From NCBI GenBank assembly GCA_963726825.1, contig CAVSDT010000001.1:1240001-1304000 (forward strand): a stretch of 64,000 nucleotides of DNA, given 5' to 3'. The first letter of the stretch is position 1; each line of letters starts with the position of its first letter. The position numbers and the translations under genes were made by a program. Source of the DNA: DATLGB01 sp963726825. Lineage in GTDB: Bacteria > Actinomycetota > Thermoleophilia > Solirubrobacterales > Solirubrobacteraceae. Shown here in pieces: positions 1 through 9,724 of the stretch. The notes beneath the pieces were generated by a model. The model did not search any database, was not told where the DNA came from, and saw only the letters and a list, made by a program, of their open reading frames with translations.

Positions 1-543
1 GCCGAGGGCGACCAGCGGCAGCGGAGCGTCGGCGTCGGGGCGCGCGGAGGCGGCGCGCTCGAGCGCGCGGTCGCCGCCGGGAGGGACGGGTGCGGTCGTT
101 CCGGCGCCCGCGGGGGCGGGCGGATTCGGCACGACGGTCTCGGTCGGCGCGCCCGCCTGGGGGACGGGCGTCCGGGCGGCCGACGGCGCCGGGGCGGGCG
201 TCGTGGCGGGGGCCGCAGGCGCGGCACCGGCCCCGCCGCCGCCACCACCGCCACCGGCGGTGTTCGCGCATGCGCCGCGGGCCCGCGCGGCGATCGCCGC
301 TTCGATCGCATCGGGGTACTCCGACGCGTACTGCTCGACGTCCGGCGTCACGTTGTCGCGTGCGAGCTCGAGCGTCTTCGTCGAGTGCCGGCACGGGTCG
401 ATGCGCCCGTCGGTCGCGTAGTCCTGGAACACCTCGTCGGCGGCGCGCTCGGCGGCCGGGGAGGCCGCTTGGGCGACCGGGACGGCGAACGCGAGGAGCG
501 CTCCGGCCAGCCCGAGGGCACGGCGTGTCCGTCGCCCGCTCAC
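1..543 (-). CDS. Secreted Ala/Pro-rich protein, 3' end outside window
   Basis: I do not recognise a family. The start is GTG at 543, chosen because a TAGCAT box lies exactly 7 nt upstream. The frame stays open for 181 codons to the window edge, so the C-terminus is missing. Visible parts are an Arg-rich n-region, a hydrophobic core and an Ala-x-Ala-like cleavage site near residue 26 (signal peptide), then a short mostly helical acidic domain with two cysteines (C51 and C92) that could form a disulfide, a run of about seven glycines, and a long Pro/Ala/Thr linker typical of exported wall-spanning proteins. It is divergent from the ligase-like gene with only 29 bp between the start codons, so the two probably share a promoter region. 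That it is exported is fairly secure; what it does is unknown. Confidence 0.7.
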   Translation of the reverse strand, partial: MSGRRTRRALGLAGALLAFAVPVAQAASPAAERAADEVFQDYATDGRIDPCRHSTKTLELARDNVTPDVEQYASEYPDAIEAAIAARARGACANTAGGGGGGGGAGAAPAAPATTPAPAPSAARTPVPQAGAPTETVVPNPPAPAGAGTTAPVPPGGDRALERAASARPDADAPLPLVALG

Positions 544-550
544 CCCGCCG

Positions 551-560
551 ATGCTAGCGT
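551..560. promoter_or_regulatory. Overlapping back-to-back -10 boxes
   Basis: On the minus strand TAGCAT (556 to 551) ends 7 nt before the GTG at 543. On the plus strand TAGCGT (555-560) ends 12 nt before the ATG at 573. Both fit the actinobacterial TANNNT -10 pattern and they share two bases, so one short AT-containing island could serve both divergent genes. This is a sequence-pattern inference only. Confidence 0.45.
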
Positions 561-572
561 CGCTTGACCCTC

Positions 573-2901
573 ATGGCCGTCGCCGCACCGCCACCGGCCG
601 GGCTTCGAGCGCGGGCGTCCGACCCCGCCGCGCAGCCCCGGGCGCATCGCCTGCTGCTCGTCGCCGTCGCCGCCTGCCTCGCGTACGCGGGCTTCGCCGA
701 CGGCGCCGTCGACCTGCCCCAGGAGGCCTGGCTGCAGCTCGCGCTCGCCGTGATCGCCCTCGTCGCCTGCGCCGGCTGGCTGTACGGGAACGGGCTCGAG
801 GTGACGGGGTCAAGGCTCGGCTGGGCCGGGGTCGCGCTCCTCGTCGCCTTCGCGGGCTGGACCGCCATCACGATCGTCTTCTCCGTCACGCCGGACCGCT
901 CCTGGGCGGAGGCCAACCGCGGGATCGCGTACGTGCTCGCGCTCTGGTGCGGGATCGTGCTCGGGTCCTCGCTCGACCGGCCGGCGGAGCGGCTCGGCCT
1001 CGCGATCGGCCTCGCCGCCCTCCCGATCGCGCTCTACGCCCTCGGCGCCAAGACGCTTCCGGGGCTCTCGCTCGGCCCGATCGACCTCGATCACGCGGCC
1101 AGCCCGAACCGCCTGAAGGAGCCGCTGGGCTACTGGAACGCGCTCGCGCTCGTGTGCGCGACGGGAGCGCTGCCGCTGCTGCGCCTCGCGGCCGACCCCT
1201 GGCGCGGCCGGCGTGCGCGCATGGCGGCGCTCGTCGGCGTGATGGTGCTCGTCCTCGTCATCGGGCTGACGTACTCGCGCGGCGGCTTCATCGCGCTCGT
1301 GGTCGGGGCGGCGGTGCTGATCGCGCTCGGGACCGAGCGGCTGCGCACCCTCCTGGCGCTCGTCGCGGCGACGTTCGCCGCCGGGTTCCCGCTCGCCACG
1401 GCGGTCGGGTCCGACAAGCTGTCCACGGACGGCGTCGCCCTGTCGGAGCGCACCGGGCCGGCGCTGCAGGTGCTGATCGCCACGGTGGTCGCGGCCCTCG
1501 TCCTCGCGGGGGCCTGGCGGGCGGCGATCGGGCTGGAGGCGCGCGGGACGCTCACGCCCGGCGCGCGGCCGGTCGATCGGGCGCCCCCTCGCGGTGCTCG
1601 CTGCGCTGCTCGTGGCGGTCGTGCTCGTCGGCTCCGTCGCCTCCGGACAGGTGGGAGACGCGATCGCGACGTTCAAGGACCCGAAGGAGGCCACGCGCGT
1701 CACCGACCCGACCCGGCTGCTGTCCTCGACCTCCGGCAACCGCTGGGCGTGGTGGAACGAGGCGGCCGGCGCCTGGTCGGCCAAGCCCGTCGCCGGCTGG
1801 GGCGCCGGCTCGTTCGGGGTCACGCACCTGCTCTACCGCGACCAGCTGCTGACGGTGCGACAGCCCCACTCGGTCCCGCTGCAGTGGCTCGCCGAGACGG
1901 GGATCGTCGGCCTGCTGCTCGGCGGCGGGGCGCTGCTCGTGCTGCTGGCGGCCGGGCTCGCGCGGGTGCGGTCGCTCGAGTGGGCGGTCGGCGGGGCGCC
2001 GCCGGAGCGCGGGGCGTCTGCGGCGCTGCTCGCCATCGCCGTCGCCTGGGTGGTGCACGGGCTCTACGACTGGGACTGGGACATCCCCGCGGTGACCCTG
2101 CCGACGATGCTCTGCCTCGGCCTGCTGATGGCGCGCCCACGTCCGGGACCGTCGCTGCCGGTCGGGCCGCGCGGGCCGGCGCTCGTCGGGGCCCTCGTCG
2201 CGTTCGTCCTCCTGTGCCTGTCGTTCGCGCTGCCGGCGTACGCGCAGACGCGCGTCAACACCGCGCTGCGGACCGCGGCCCGTGAAGGCGGGCCGACGAC
2301 GGAGCAGCTGGGGGACGCCGCGAAGGCCGCCGCGCTCGCGGTGACGCTGAACCCGCTGTCTGACGACGGCCTCTACGCGGGCGCGATCGTCGCCGAGCGC
2401 GCGGGGGACCTCGAGCTCGCCCGCACCCTGCTGCTGCGCGCGATCGACCGCCAGCCGTACTCCGTGCAGGCGTGGATCGAGCTCGCGCGGCTGGACTTCA
2501 TCCGCCAGGACCGCGCCGGCCTGCGGCGGGAGTCCCTGCGGGCGCTCAGGCTCGACCCGATCAACCCGATCACGATCGACCTCGCACGGCGGGCCCAGCA
2601 GGCGGCCGTGCTCCCCTACGAATCCGCCTCGGCGACGGGCACGCCGCTCGAGACCGAGGTCCAGGCGGGCCCCGTCCCCGTCCCGGCTCCCGCTCCGATC
2701 CCGACCCCGTCGCCCCTGCCGACGCCCGGGGCGATCCCGCCGCCCCTCCTCGATCAGCCCGCGCCGGCGACGCCGCCGGCCGTCCCCGTCCCGACATCGC
2801 CCCCGGCGCCGGCGCCCACCGCCGCGCCCACCGCGCGCCCCGACGGGACGCTGCCGCCGGTGCGCACCTCCGGAGACTCGGCACCGACCCCCGAGCCGTA
2901 G
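573..2901 (+). CDS. O-antigen ligase-like polytopic membrane protein with TPR tail, frame break near 1560
   Basis: The first part (573 to about 1560) encodes many hydrophobic helices with the loop pattern of the Wzy/WaaL/RfaL superfamily, including a TYSRGG motif near codon 235. The second part continues in the next reading frame from about 1561 with another helix, a large extracytoplasmic loop (RWAWWNEA ... GWGAGSFG) typical of the Wzy_C domain, further helices, a TPR-like helical segment (roughly 2300-2610) and a Pro/Thr-rich tail. Joined, the product would be about 775 residues, usual for actinobacterial O-antigen ligase-like proteins. Neither half is complete alone, and no ribosome site precedes the second half. 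The break needs one extra base, or two missing, between about 1550 and 1570. It is either a sequence error or a real pseudogene. Expected role is polymerising or ligating surface glycan at the outer face of the membrane. The start is ATG 573; a TTG at 564 is possible. Confidence 0.7.
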
Positions 2902-2906
2902 GGGCT

Positions 2907-5900
2907 TCAGCCTGCGGTGAGGATCAGGACGCAGAGGGCGATCGCCACACCGACCAGGAGCAGCACGGCGATCGCGCCGATGACGCGGAAGACCCGCTCG
3001 CCGGTGCTCAGCTGGCGCCGCGCGGCGTCGGCCCGGCGGCGCTCCTCCCGGGTCATGTGACGGCGAGGACGGGGACGGGCGTCCTCGGGCCAGTCGGTGT
3101 CCTGCTGCCAGGGGCCCTCGTCCTCGGGCCAGCCGGCGTCCTGCGACCACGGGTCATCATCGTCGTGGGGGCCGGCGTCCTGTGGCCACGGGCGGGCGTC
3201 GATCGCAGCCGCCTCGAGTGCGTCCTGGGCGATGGCCTCCGCGTCCTCGAGGCGCTCCTCGAGGTCCGCGAGGCGCTCACGGGCGGCGGCGAGCGCGGCG
3301 TCCTGTCCGGGACCGGGGTGCTGGGCATCGGCGGCGGCGAGCCGGTCGCGCAGCGCGGCGGCCTCCTCGCTCATGGCGTGCGCGCGGTCCGTGGCGGCGG
3401 CGAGCTCGGCGCGGGCGTCGTCGCGCTCGGCGAGCAGCGCGCTCGCGCGTTCCCGGGCGGCGTCGACCGCGGCGGACTCGGTCGCGAGCTCCGCGCGCGC
3501 CTCCGCGGCGGCGAGCCGCAGCGCGGCGGCCTCCGCCTCGCGCTCGGCCAGACGCGCCCGGAGCGCCTCGCGATCGGCGTCGCCGGCGAGCCCGGTCGCG
3601 GCCGCGTCGTCGGCCCGGCGACGCAGGTCGGTCAGGGTGGCCTCGGCCTGTGCGAGCGCCTCGTCGCGGTCGCGGACCGCGTCCTCGAGGTCGGCGACCC
3701 GCGCCTGCAGCGCCTCCGCCGACCGCGACGCGGCCTCGGCCGCGCTCGTGCGCGCGGTCAGCTGGGCCAGGAGGTCGGCCGCGGTGGCCGCGGCGTCCTC
3801 CATGTCGGCGTCGCGGTCGCCGAGGGCGGCCCGCAGCTGCGCGGTCTCAGCGGCACCGGCGGCGAGCTCCTGTGCGAGCCGCTCGGTGTCGGCGGCACGG
3901 GCGGCGAGCTCCTGTGCGAGCCGCTCGGTGTCGGCGGCACGGGCCGCGAGCGCGTCTTCGAGCCGCTCGGTGTCGGCGGCGGCGGTGGCGAGCGCGGTCT
4001 CGAGCCGGTCGGTCTCGGCGGCGCCGGCGGCGACCTCCTGTTCGAGCCGGTCGGTCTCGGCACGCGTCGCGGCGAGCTCCGCCTGCAGGCGCTCGGTCTC
4101 GGCAGAGGCGTCGTCGAGCGCTGCCTGGAGGCGGGCGGTCTCGGCGGTGCCGCTGTCGAGCTCGGTCTGCAGCCGGGCGATGGCCGCCGCCGCGACGTCC
4201 CGCTCGGACCGGGCGGCAGCCAGGTCCGCTGCGAGCGACTCGATGCGGCCCAGCGCCGTCGCCTGTGCGGTGTCGGCCGCGGCGGCCTGCTCACGGGCCG
4301 CGGCGAGCGCCGCTTGCAGGTGCTCCACGTCGGCGGCGGTGGCGTCGATCGCGGTGGCGCGCCGCGTGGCGTCGGCCCGCGCCGCGGCGAGCGCGTCCTC
4401 GAGCTCGACGACGGCCGCGGCGGCCTCGTCACGCTCGGCGGTGATCCTGTCGCGGGCGGCCTCGGCGTCGGCCAGCATGGTCGCGCGAGCGGCGAGCTCG
4501 TGTTCGAGCGACTCGAGCCGGGCGGCGTTGCGGTCGGCGGTCGTCTCGGCCTCGGCGAGCTGCGCGCGGGTGCGCGCGAGCTCCTCCTCGGCGGCCGCCA
4601 GGGCGAGCGCGCGGTCGGCGAGCTCCGCGTCCGCGGCCTCGAGCGCCTCCGCCCGGCCGGAGGCGACGCGGTCGAGCTCCGCGACGCGCGCCTCGAGCTC
4701 GGCGATGCGCGCACTGCCGGCGTGCAGACGCGCGCTCGTCTCCGCAGCACCGGCGGTCGCCGCCGCGAGCGCGGCCTCGAGCGCCTCGATCTCGCCACCG
4801 CGCTGGGCGCGGGCGGCTTCGACGCGGGCGGTCTCCGCCCGCGCGGCCTCGGCGACGCCCTCGAGGCGCCCCACCTCGGCGGTGACGGTCGCCAGGTCCG
4901 CGCGCAGGCCCTCGGCCTCGGCGACGGCCGTGGCGCGCTCCGCGGCGAGTCGCTCGGCGTCGGCGCGGGCGGCGGTGAGGTCGGCGGCGCCGGCGGCCAG
5001 CGCGGTCTCGAGGCCTTCGATCGCGGACGCCTGCTCTGCCGCGGCGGCGGTCGCGTCGTCGAGGTCCACACGCGCCGCGGCCAGCGCGGCGGACTGCGCC
5101 GAGAGCTCCGTCCGGGCGTCGGCCAGCTCGGTCTGCGCGTCGCCCAGCCGGGCCTGCGCGTCGGCCAGCTCGGTCTGGGTGCCGGCCAGCTGGGTACGGG
5201 CGTCAGCGAGCGATTCGTGCGCCTCCCCGAGCGCGGCGGCCTGCGCCGCCAGCTCCGTCTGGGCAGCGGCCAGCTCCGTCTCGGCCGCAGCGAGCGATTC
5301 GCGCGCCTGGCCGAGCGCGGCGGTCTCGGCGGCGGCGGCGACGGTGCGGTCGGCGAGCTCGTCGTCGGCCGCCTCCAAGGCCTGCGCGCGCTGCTCGGCG
5401 GTGGCCTCGAGCTGTGCCGCGAGGGCCTGCAACCGGGACACCTCGGCGCGGGCGCCGTCGCGCTCCCGGGTCCGTTCGTCGGTGGCCTCGCGGAGGCGCG
5501 CGACCTCGCCCTGCGCCGCCTCCAGGGCCTCGGCTCGCTCGGCCGCCACGGACTCCAGGTCGGCGATCGTCGCCTGCAGCGTCCGGATCTCGGCGCCGGC
5601 GGCCTCCATTGCCTCCCCACGGGCGGACGCCGACGTCTCCAGCTCGGCGACGACGGACAGCAGGCGGTCCACCTCCGCGGTCGACGCGCGCAGCGCCTCC
5701 TGGGCCGTGTCGGTCGCAGCCTCCTGGGCGGTGAGGCGCGACCAGAGGTCCTCCGCCGCGTCGGCGGCGGTGGCCCGGGCCGTCTCGACGCGCGCGGTCT
5801 CGGCGAGGGCCGCCGCGAGGGCGTCGGAGACCTGGCTCGTCTCGGCGATCGCCGCCGCCCGGTCACCCTCGGCGCGGTCGACGGACTCGAGCGCCGCGTC

Positions 5901-8699
5901 GCGTTCGCTTTCGAGCCGCTCCACGTCGCCGCGCAGCGCGGCCAGCGCGGACTCCAGCCGGTCGGTCTCGACCGCCTGCGCGTCGCGCTCGTCAGTGACG
6001 CGCGCGACCTCGGTCCGCGCGGCGTCGAGCGCGGCGCGGACCTGGATCAGGTCGGTCTGCGCGAGGTCGAGGGCGAAGGCACGCTTGGCCAGCTCGGCGT
6101 CGGCGCCCTCGAGCGCCTCGGCGCGGCCGGTGGCGGTGGCCTCGAGCGCGGCGAGTCGCGCGCGCAGGTCGGCGGCGGTCGTCTCCGTGGTCGCGCGTGC
6201 CTCCTCGGCCAGCGTGAGCTCGGCCCGTGCCGCGCCGAGCTCGCGTGTCAGCCGGTCGGCCTCGGCGACCGCCTCGGCGCGGGCGGCCTCGGCCACGGCC
6301 GTGTCGGCCCGTGCGGCGTCGACGACGCGGGTCAGTCGCTCGGCCTTGGCGGCCGCTTCGGCGCGGGCGGCCTCGGCCTCGGCCGTGTCGGCCCGCGCGG
6401 CATCGAGCGCGTCTGTCAGCCGCTCGGCCTCCGCGACCGCTTCGGCGCGGGCGGCCTCGGCCTCGGCGGTCTCGGCCCGCGCGGCATCGAGTGCGCCGGT
6501 CAGCCGCTCGGCCTCCGCGGCCGCCTCGGCGCGGGCGGCCTCCAACTCGGCCTGCGCCGTCTCGAGCGCGCTCGTCGCGGCCTCCAGCTCCGCCTGATGG
6601 CGCGCGCGACCCGTCTCGAGGTCCGCCGCCGTGCCCTCGACGTTGCGCAGCTCGGCCGCGAGCCGCTCTGTGGTCGCGGTCGCCTCGCGCCGAGCCGCCT
6701 CGGCCCGATCGGCCTCCGCGCGCGCGCCGGCCAGCTCGTCGCCGAGCCGGGCCACGTCGGCCTGGGCGGCGTCCAGTCGCGCCTGCAGATCGGCGGCCTG
6801 CGCCTGCGCCGCATCACGGGCGGTGGCGAGCGCGGCCTCGGCCGCGTCGCCGGTCGCGCGCGCGGCCTCGAGCTCCGCGGCACCGGCCCGCTGCGCCTCC
6901 TGGGCCGCCGCGAGCTCGGCGGCGACCGCCGCCAGCCGACGCTCCGCATCCTGGCTGGCCTCGGCAAGCGCCTCGGCGGCGTCGACGGCGGCCGCGGTGG
7001 CGTGGCCGCGGAACGTCGCCGCCTCCGAGCGGGCCAGCGCGAGCGCCTCGGCGATCGCGTCCCGGCTGCCCTCGGCCTCCTCGACGCGGCCGGCGAGCGA
7101 CTCGGCGCGAGCGTTGGCCTCACGGAGCGCAGCGGCGGTCCGGGCGGTCTCGGCCTGGGCGCCCTCGAGCGCCGACTCGAGCCCCGCGGCGCGGCGGCGT
7201 TCCGCGTCGAGGGCTGCGCGGGAGCCGGACAGGCCGTCGTCGAGCGCGGCCTGGAGCGCCTCGACGGCTGCGGCGGCGTCGTCCCGGGCGGCGGCCAGCG
7301 TCGCGGTCTCGGCGCGGACGGTGTCCAGGGCGGCCTCGAGCTCGGCGACCCGCGATCGCGTGGTCGCGAGCTCCGTCCGGGCCGAGTCGCGCTCGGCGGC
7401 GAGCGCCCCGAGCCGCTCCTGCAGGGACGCCGCGGCGTCGGACTCCGCGGTGCGTCGGGCCTCGAGCGCCGCGTCGCGCTCGGTCTCGGCGGCGTCGGCC
7501 CGCCCCTCGGCGACCCTGAGCGCCTCGGCGGCGGCCCGCCGCAGCCCCTCCAGCGCGTCGACCTGGGCCTGCGCGGTCTCGGCCTCACCGGCGGCGGCCT
7601 CCAGCGCCACGACCCGCTCCCGATCGGCGGCCGCCGCGGCCTCGAGCTCGACCACCCGCGCCTGCGCGGCCGCGAGCGCTGCGGCGGTCCCTTCGAGCTC
7701 CGCGACCCGCGCCTGGGCGGCCCGGGCCTGCTCGACGCTCGCCTCCAGCGCAACGACCCGTGCGCGTGCCTCGTCGCGCTCCGCCTCCAGGGCGCCCACC
7801 CGCGCCGCGGCCGCCGCGAGCTCCGCGACCTGCGCCTGCGCCGCATCGCGCTCGGCCTCCAGTGCCGCCACCCGCGCCTGCGCGTCGGACACCGCCGAGC
7901 CGCGTGCGTCGTCGGCGCTCGCCTGCGCCGCCAGCGCCTCCATCGCGCTCGCCTGGGCGTCCCCGAGGTCGGCCTCGAGGTCCTCGATCCGCTCGGCCGC
8001 CGCGGCGACCTCCGCCTGGAGGCGGTCCACGAGCCGATCCCGGTCGGCCGCCGTCGCGCGGGCCGTCTCGAGCGCCGTCGACGCCGTCGCGGCCGCCGAC
8101 CGCGCCTGCGCGGCCTCCTCCACCAGGGACTGCGCCCGCGCCTCCGCCGCCGCGAGCTCGTCGCGCAGCGCCCGGACCTCCTCGCGCCGCAGCGTCTCGA
8201 CCCGCGCCAGGCGGTCACGCAGGTCACCCGCCTCGCGCCGTGCCTCCTCGGCGCGGGAGCGCAGCGTCGCCGCTTCGCGCCCCTGCCGCGCCAGCCAGTC
8301 CGCGTCGACCTGCGCACGGCGCCGCCCGGGGGTGCCGACGACCGGCGTCTCGACGGGCCCGCGACGCGGGCGCACGGGCGGCGCGATCCGTGCCGACCGG
8401 CGCGCCGGCGCCGGCAGGGACGCCACCACCGTCCCGCCCGAGATCAGCGCGAACTCGGCGTCAGGGTCCTCGAGCAGCGCGCTCGCGACCGGGAAGGCGG
8501 CCCGCCAGACGTCGCCGGAGCGCCCGCCGGGGTCGGCCAGCGGCGCAAGCTCGCTCGTCGCGCCCGCGGGCGAACGGACCGCGAGCACCACGGCCTCCGG
8601 CGTCTCGGTCCCGAAGCGCCCGGCAAGGCGCAGGAGGACGGTTCCCGAGGACGCGTCCACGCGCTCGAAGCGATCGAGCTCGAAGGCCGCCAGGGACAT
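2907..8699 (-). CDS. Giant tail-anchored coiled-coil protein, 1,930 aa
   Basis: Not a family I can name. Residues 1 to about 110 look globular, beta-rich and without charge repeats. A basic/proline linker follows to about residue 140. From there to about residue 1830 the sequence is almost uninterrupted Ala/Glu/Arg/Leu heptad repeat with hardly any proline or glycine, that is, continuous alpha-helical coiled coil. Then come a short Trp/Asp/Pro-rich acidic segment (repeats of PWxQDAG and WPED type), a basic stretch, and one hydrophobic helix ending at the C-terminus (about residues 1903-1927), so the protein is tail-anchored with its bulk in the cytoplasm. Inside are regular 14-residue and 28-residue repeats. 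It ends 5 bp from the convergent ligase-like gene. Start ATG 8699 has GAGGA about 8 nt upstream. By shape it could be a scaffold, tether or chromosome/polarity factor; none is demonstrated. The opposite strand is open by composition only. Confidence 0.85.
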   Translation of the reverse strand: MSLAAFELDRFERVDASSGTVLLRLAGRFGTETPEAVVLAVRSPAGATSELAPLADPGGRSGDVWRAAFPVASALLEDPDAEFALISGGTVVASLPAPARRSARIAPPVRPRRGPVETPVVGTPGRRRAQVDADWLARQGREAATLRSRAEEARREAGDLRDRLARVETLRREEVRALRDELAAAEARAQSLVEEAAQARSAAATASTALETARATAADRDRLVDRLQAEVAAAAERIEDLEADLGDAQASAMEALAAQASADDARGSAVSDAQARVAALEAERDAAQAQVAELAAAAARVGALEAERDEARARVVALEASVEQARAAQARVAELEGTAAALAAAQARVVELEAAAAADRERVVALEAAAGEAETAQAQVDALEGLRRAAAEALRVAEGRADAAETERDAALEARRTAESDAAASLQERLGALAAERDSARTELATTRSRVAELEAALDTVRAETATLAAARDDAAAAVEALQAALDDGLSGSRAALDAERRRAAGLESALEGAQAETARTAAALREANARAESLAGRVEEAEGSRDAIAEALALARSEAATFRGHATAAAVDAAEALAEASQDAERRLAAVAAELAAAQEAQRAGAAELEAARATGDAAEAALATARDAAQAQAADLQARLDAAQADVARLGDELAGARAEADRAEAARREATATTERLAAELRNVEGTAADLETGRARHQAELEAATSALETAQAELEAARAEAAAEAERLTGALDAARAETAEAEAARAEAVAEAERLTDALDAARADTAEAEAARAEAAAKAERLTRVVDAARADTAVAEAARAEAVAEADRLTRELGAARAELTLAEEARATTETTAADLRARLAALEATATGRAEALEGADAELAKRAFALDLAQTDLIQVRAALDAARTEVARVTDERDAQAVETDRLESALAALRGDVERLESERDAALESVDRAEGDRAAAIAETSQVSDALAAALAETARVETARATAADAAEDLWSRLTAQEAATDTAQEALRASTAEVDRLLSVVAELETSASARGEAMEAAGAEIRTLQATIADLESVAAERAEALEAAQGEVARLREATDERTRERDGARAEVSRLQALAAQLEATAEQRAQALEAADDELADRTVAAAAETAALGQARESLAAAETELAAAQTELAAQAAALGEAHESLADARTQLAGTQTELADAQARLGDAQTELADARTELSAQSAALAAARVDLDDATAAAAEQASAIEGLETALAAGAADLTAARADAERLAAERATAVAEAEGLRADLATVTAEVGRLEGVAEAARAETARVEAARAQRGGEIEALEAALAAATAGAAETSARLHAGSARIAELEARVAELDRVASGRAEALEAADAELADRALALAAAEEELARTRAQLAEAETTADRNAARLESLEHELAARATMLADAEAARDRITAERDEAAAAVVELEDALAAARADATRRATAIDATAADVEHLQAALAAAREQAAAADTAQATALGRIESLAADLAAARSERDVAAAAIARLQTELDSGTAETARLQAALDDASAETERLQAELAATRAETDRLEQEVAAGAAETDRLETALATAAADTERLEDALAARAADTERLAQELAARAADTERLAQELAAGAAETAQLRAALGDRDADMEDAAATAADLLAQLTARTSAAEAASRSAEALQARVADLEDAVRDRDEALAQAEATLTDLRRRADDAAATGLAGDADREALRARLAEREAEAAALRLAAAEARAELATESAAVDAARERASALLAERDDARAELAAATDRAHAMSEEAAALRDRLAAADAQHPGPGQDAALAAARERLADLEERLEDAEAIAQDALEAAAIDARPWPQDAGPHDDDDPWSQDAGWPEDEGPWQQDTDWPEDARPRPRRHMTREERRRADAARRQLSTGERVFRVIGAIAVLLLVGVAIALCVLILTAG
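3862..4155. repeat. 42-bp tandem repeat array inside coiled-coil gene
   Basis: About seven units with a period of exactly 42 bp; unit starts are visible at 3862, 3904, 3946, 3988, 4030, 4072 and about 4114. On the minus strand each unit encodes 14 residues (two heptads) of the type ELAARAADTERLAQ. The first two units are nearly identical, which points to recent duplication by slippage or unequal recombination. Confidence 0.8.
6247..6540. repeat. 84-bp tandem repeat array inside coiled-coil gene
   Basis: A GTCAG-anchored unit recurs at 6247, 6331, 6415 and 6499, a period of exactly 84 bp. It encodes 28 residues (four heptads) on the minus strand, with the recurring pattern ERLTxALDAARAxTAEAEAA. 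The 42- and 84-bp periods are multiples of 21 bp (one heptad), so copy number can change without breaking the coiled coil. Confidence 0.8.
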
Positions 8700-8740
8700 C
8701 CGGAGGATCCTCGCAGACTCCCGTGTCAGACTGACGCGAC

Positions 8741-9724
8741 ATGAAGCTCCTCGTCACCGGCGGTGCCGGCTACATCGGCAGCGTCGTCGCGTCACGGCTG
8801 ATCCGCGACGGTCACGAGGTCACCGTCCTGGACTCGCTCGACCGCGGCCACCGCGCCGCCGTCCCCGAGCAGGCGGCGTTCGTCCAGGCCGACCTGCTGG
8901 ACCAGGACGGGCTCGGCGCGGCGCTCGCCCCGGGCTTCGACGGGGTCCTGCACTTCGCGGCGCTCGCCCTCGTCGCCGAGTCCGTCGACCATCCCGAGCG
9001 CTACTGGCGGGGCAACCTGACCGCGAGCCTCAACCTCCTCGACGCGATGCGCGCCGCCGGCATCGGCCGGCTCGTCTTCTCCTCCACCTGCGCGACCTAC
9101 GGCGAGCCGGACGAGGTCCCGATCCACGAGGACGTCACCCCCGACCCGGTCAACGCCTACGGCCAGTCCAAGCTCGCGGTCGACCGCATGATCGCCGACG
9201 AGTGCCGCGCCCACGGCCTCGCCGCCGTCTCCCTGCGCTACTTCAACGTCGCCGGCGCGTCCGGCCCGCACGGGGAGGACCACGAGCCGGAGACGCACCT
9301 GATCCCGCTGATCCTGCGCGCCGCCGCCGGGACCCGCAAGCACGTCTCGATCTTCGGCACCGACTACCCGACCCCCGACGGGACCGCGATCCGCGACTAC
9401 GTCCACGTCGAGGACCTCGCGGACGCGCACGTGCGCGCCCTCGGCAACGTCACCGGTGGCACGCACCAGGTCTTCAACCTCGGCTCAGGCGACGGCTACT
9501 CCGTGCGCGAGGTCATCGACGCCGTCAAGCGGGTCACGGGCAAGGACTTCGACGTCGTCGAGGAGGCGCGCCGCCCCGGCGACCCGCCGCAGCTCGTCGC
9601 CGCCAACGCCAAGATCCGCGAGACGCTGGAGTGGGCCCCGGAGCGCGACCTCGACACGATGATCGCCGACGCCTGGGCCTGGCACCAGGACAACCCCGAG
9701 GGCTACGCCGCCACCAGCGCCTGA
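8741..9724 (+). CDS. galE: UDP-glucose 4-epimerase
   Basis: Extended short-chain dehydrogenase of 327 residues, the normal GalE length. It interconverts UDP-glucose and UDP-galactose in the cytoplasm using bound NAD. The N-terminal GGAGYIGS nucleotide-binding loop, the catalytic STCATYG ... YGQSK (Tyr-x-x-x-Lys) set and the RYFNVAGA motif of GalE are all present. It supplies UDP-galactose for cell-surface glycans, which fits the ligase-like membrane protein nearby. Its start is 41 bp from the divergent coiled-coil gene. A CAGACT box 8 nt before the ATG suggests a leaderless or very short-leader mRNA. Its 3' end overlaps the convergent tmk by 22 bp. Confidence 0.93.
   Translation: MKLLVTGGAGYIGSVVASRLIRDGHEVTVLDSLDRGHRAAVPEQAAFVQADLLDQDGLGAALAPGFDGVLHFAALALVAESVDHPERYWRGNLTASLNLLDAMRAAGIGRLVFSSTCATYGEPDEVPIHEDVTPDPVNAYGQSKLAVDRMIADECRAHGLAAVSLRYFNVAGASGPHGEDHEPETHLIPLILRAAAGTRKHVSIFGTDYPTPDGTAIRDYVHVEDLADAHVRALGNVTGGTHQVFNLGSGDGYSVREVIDAVKRVTGKDFDVVEEARRPGDPPQLVAANAKIRETLEWAPERDLDTMIADAWAWHQDNPEGYAATSA

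Noticed and set aside
8725..8735. GTCAG-A-CTGAC palindrome before galE
   Set aside because: The arms are only 5 bp and it overlaps the probable -10 of galE; this could occur by chance and there is no adjacent regulator.
2472..8744. A 2,090-codon open frame on the plus strand opposite the coiled-coil gene
   Set aside because: It is the mirror of Ala/Glu/Arg codons with G/C third positions, which leaves antisense frames free of stops. Its product is a Gly/Arg/Leu low-complexity string without domains, and it runs through the end of the ligase-like gene and the galE promoter.
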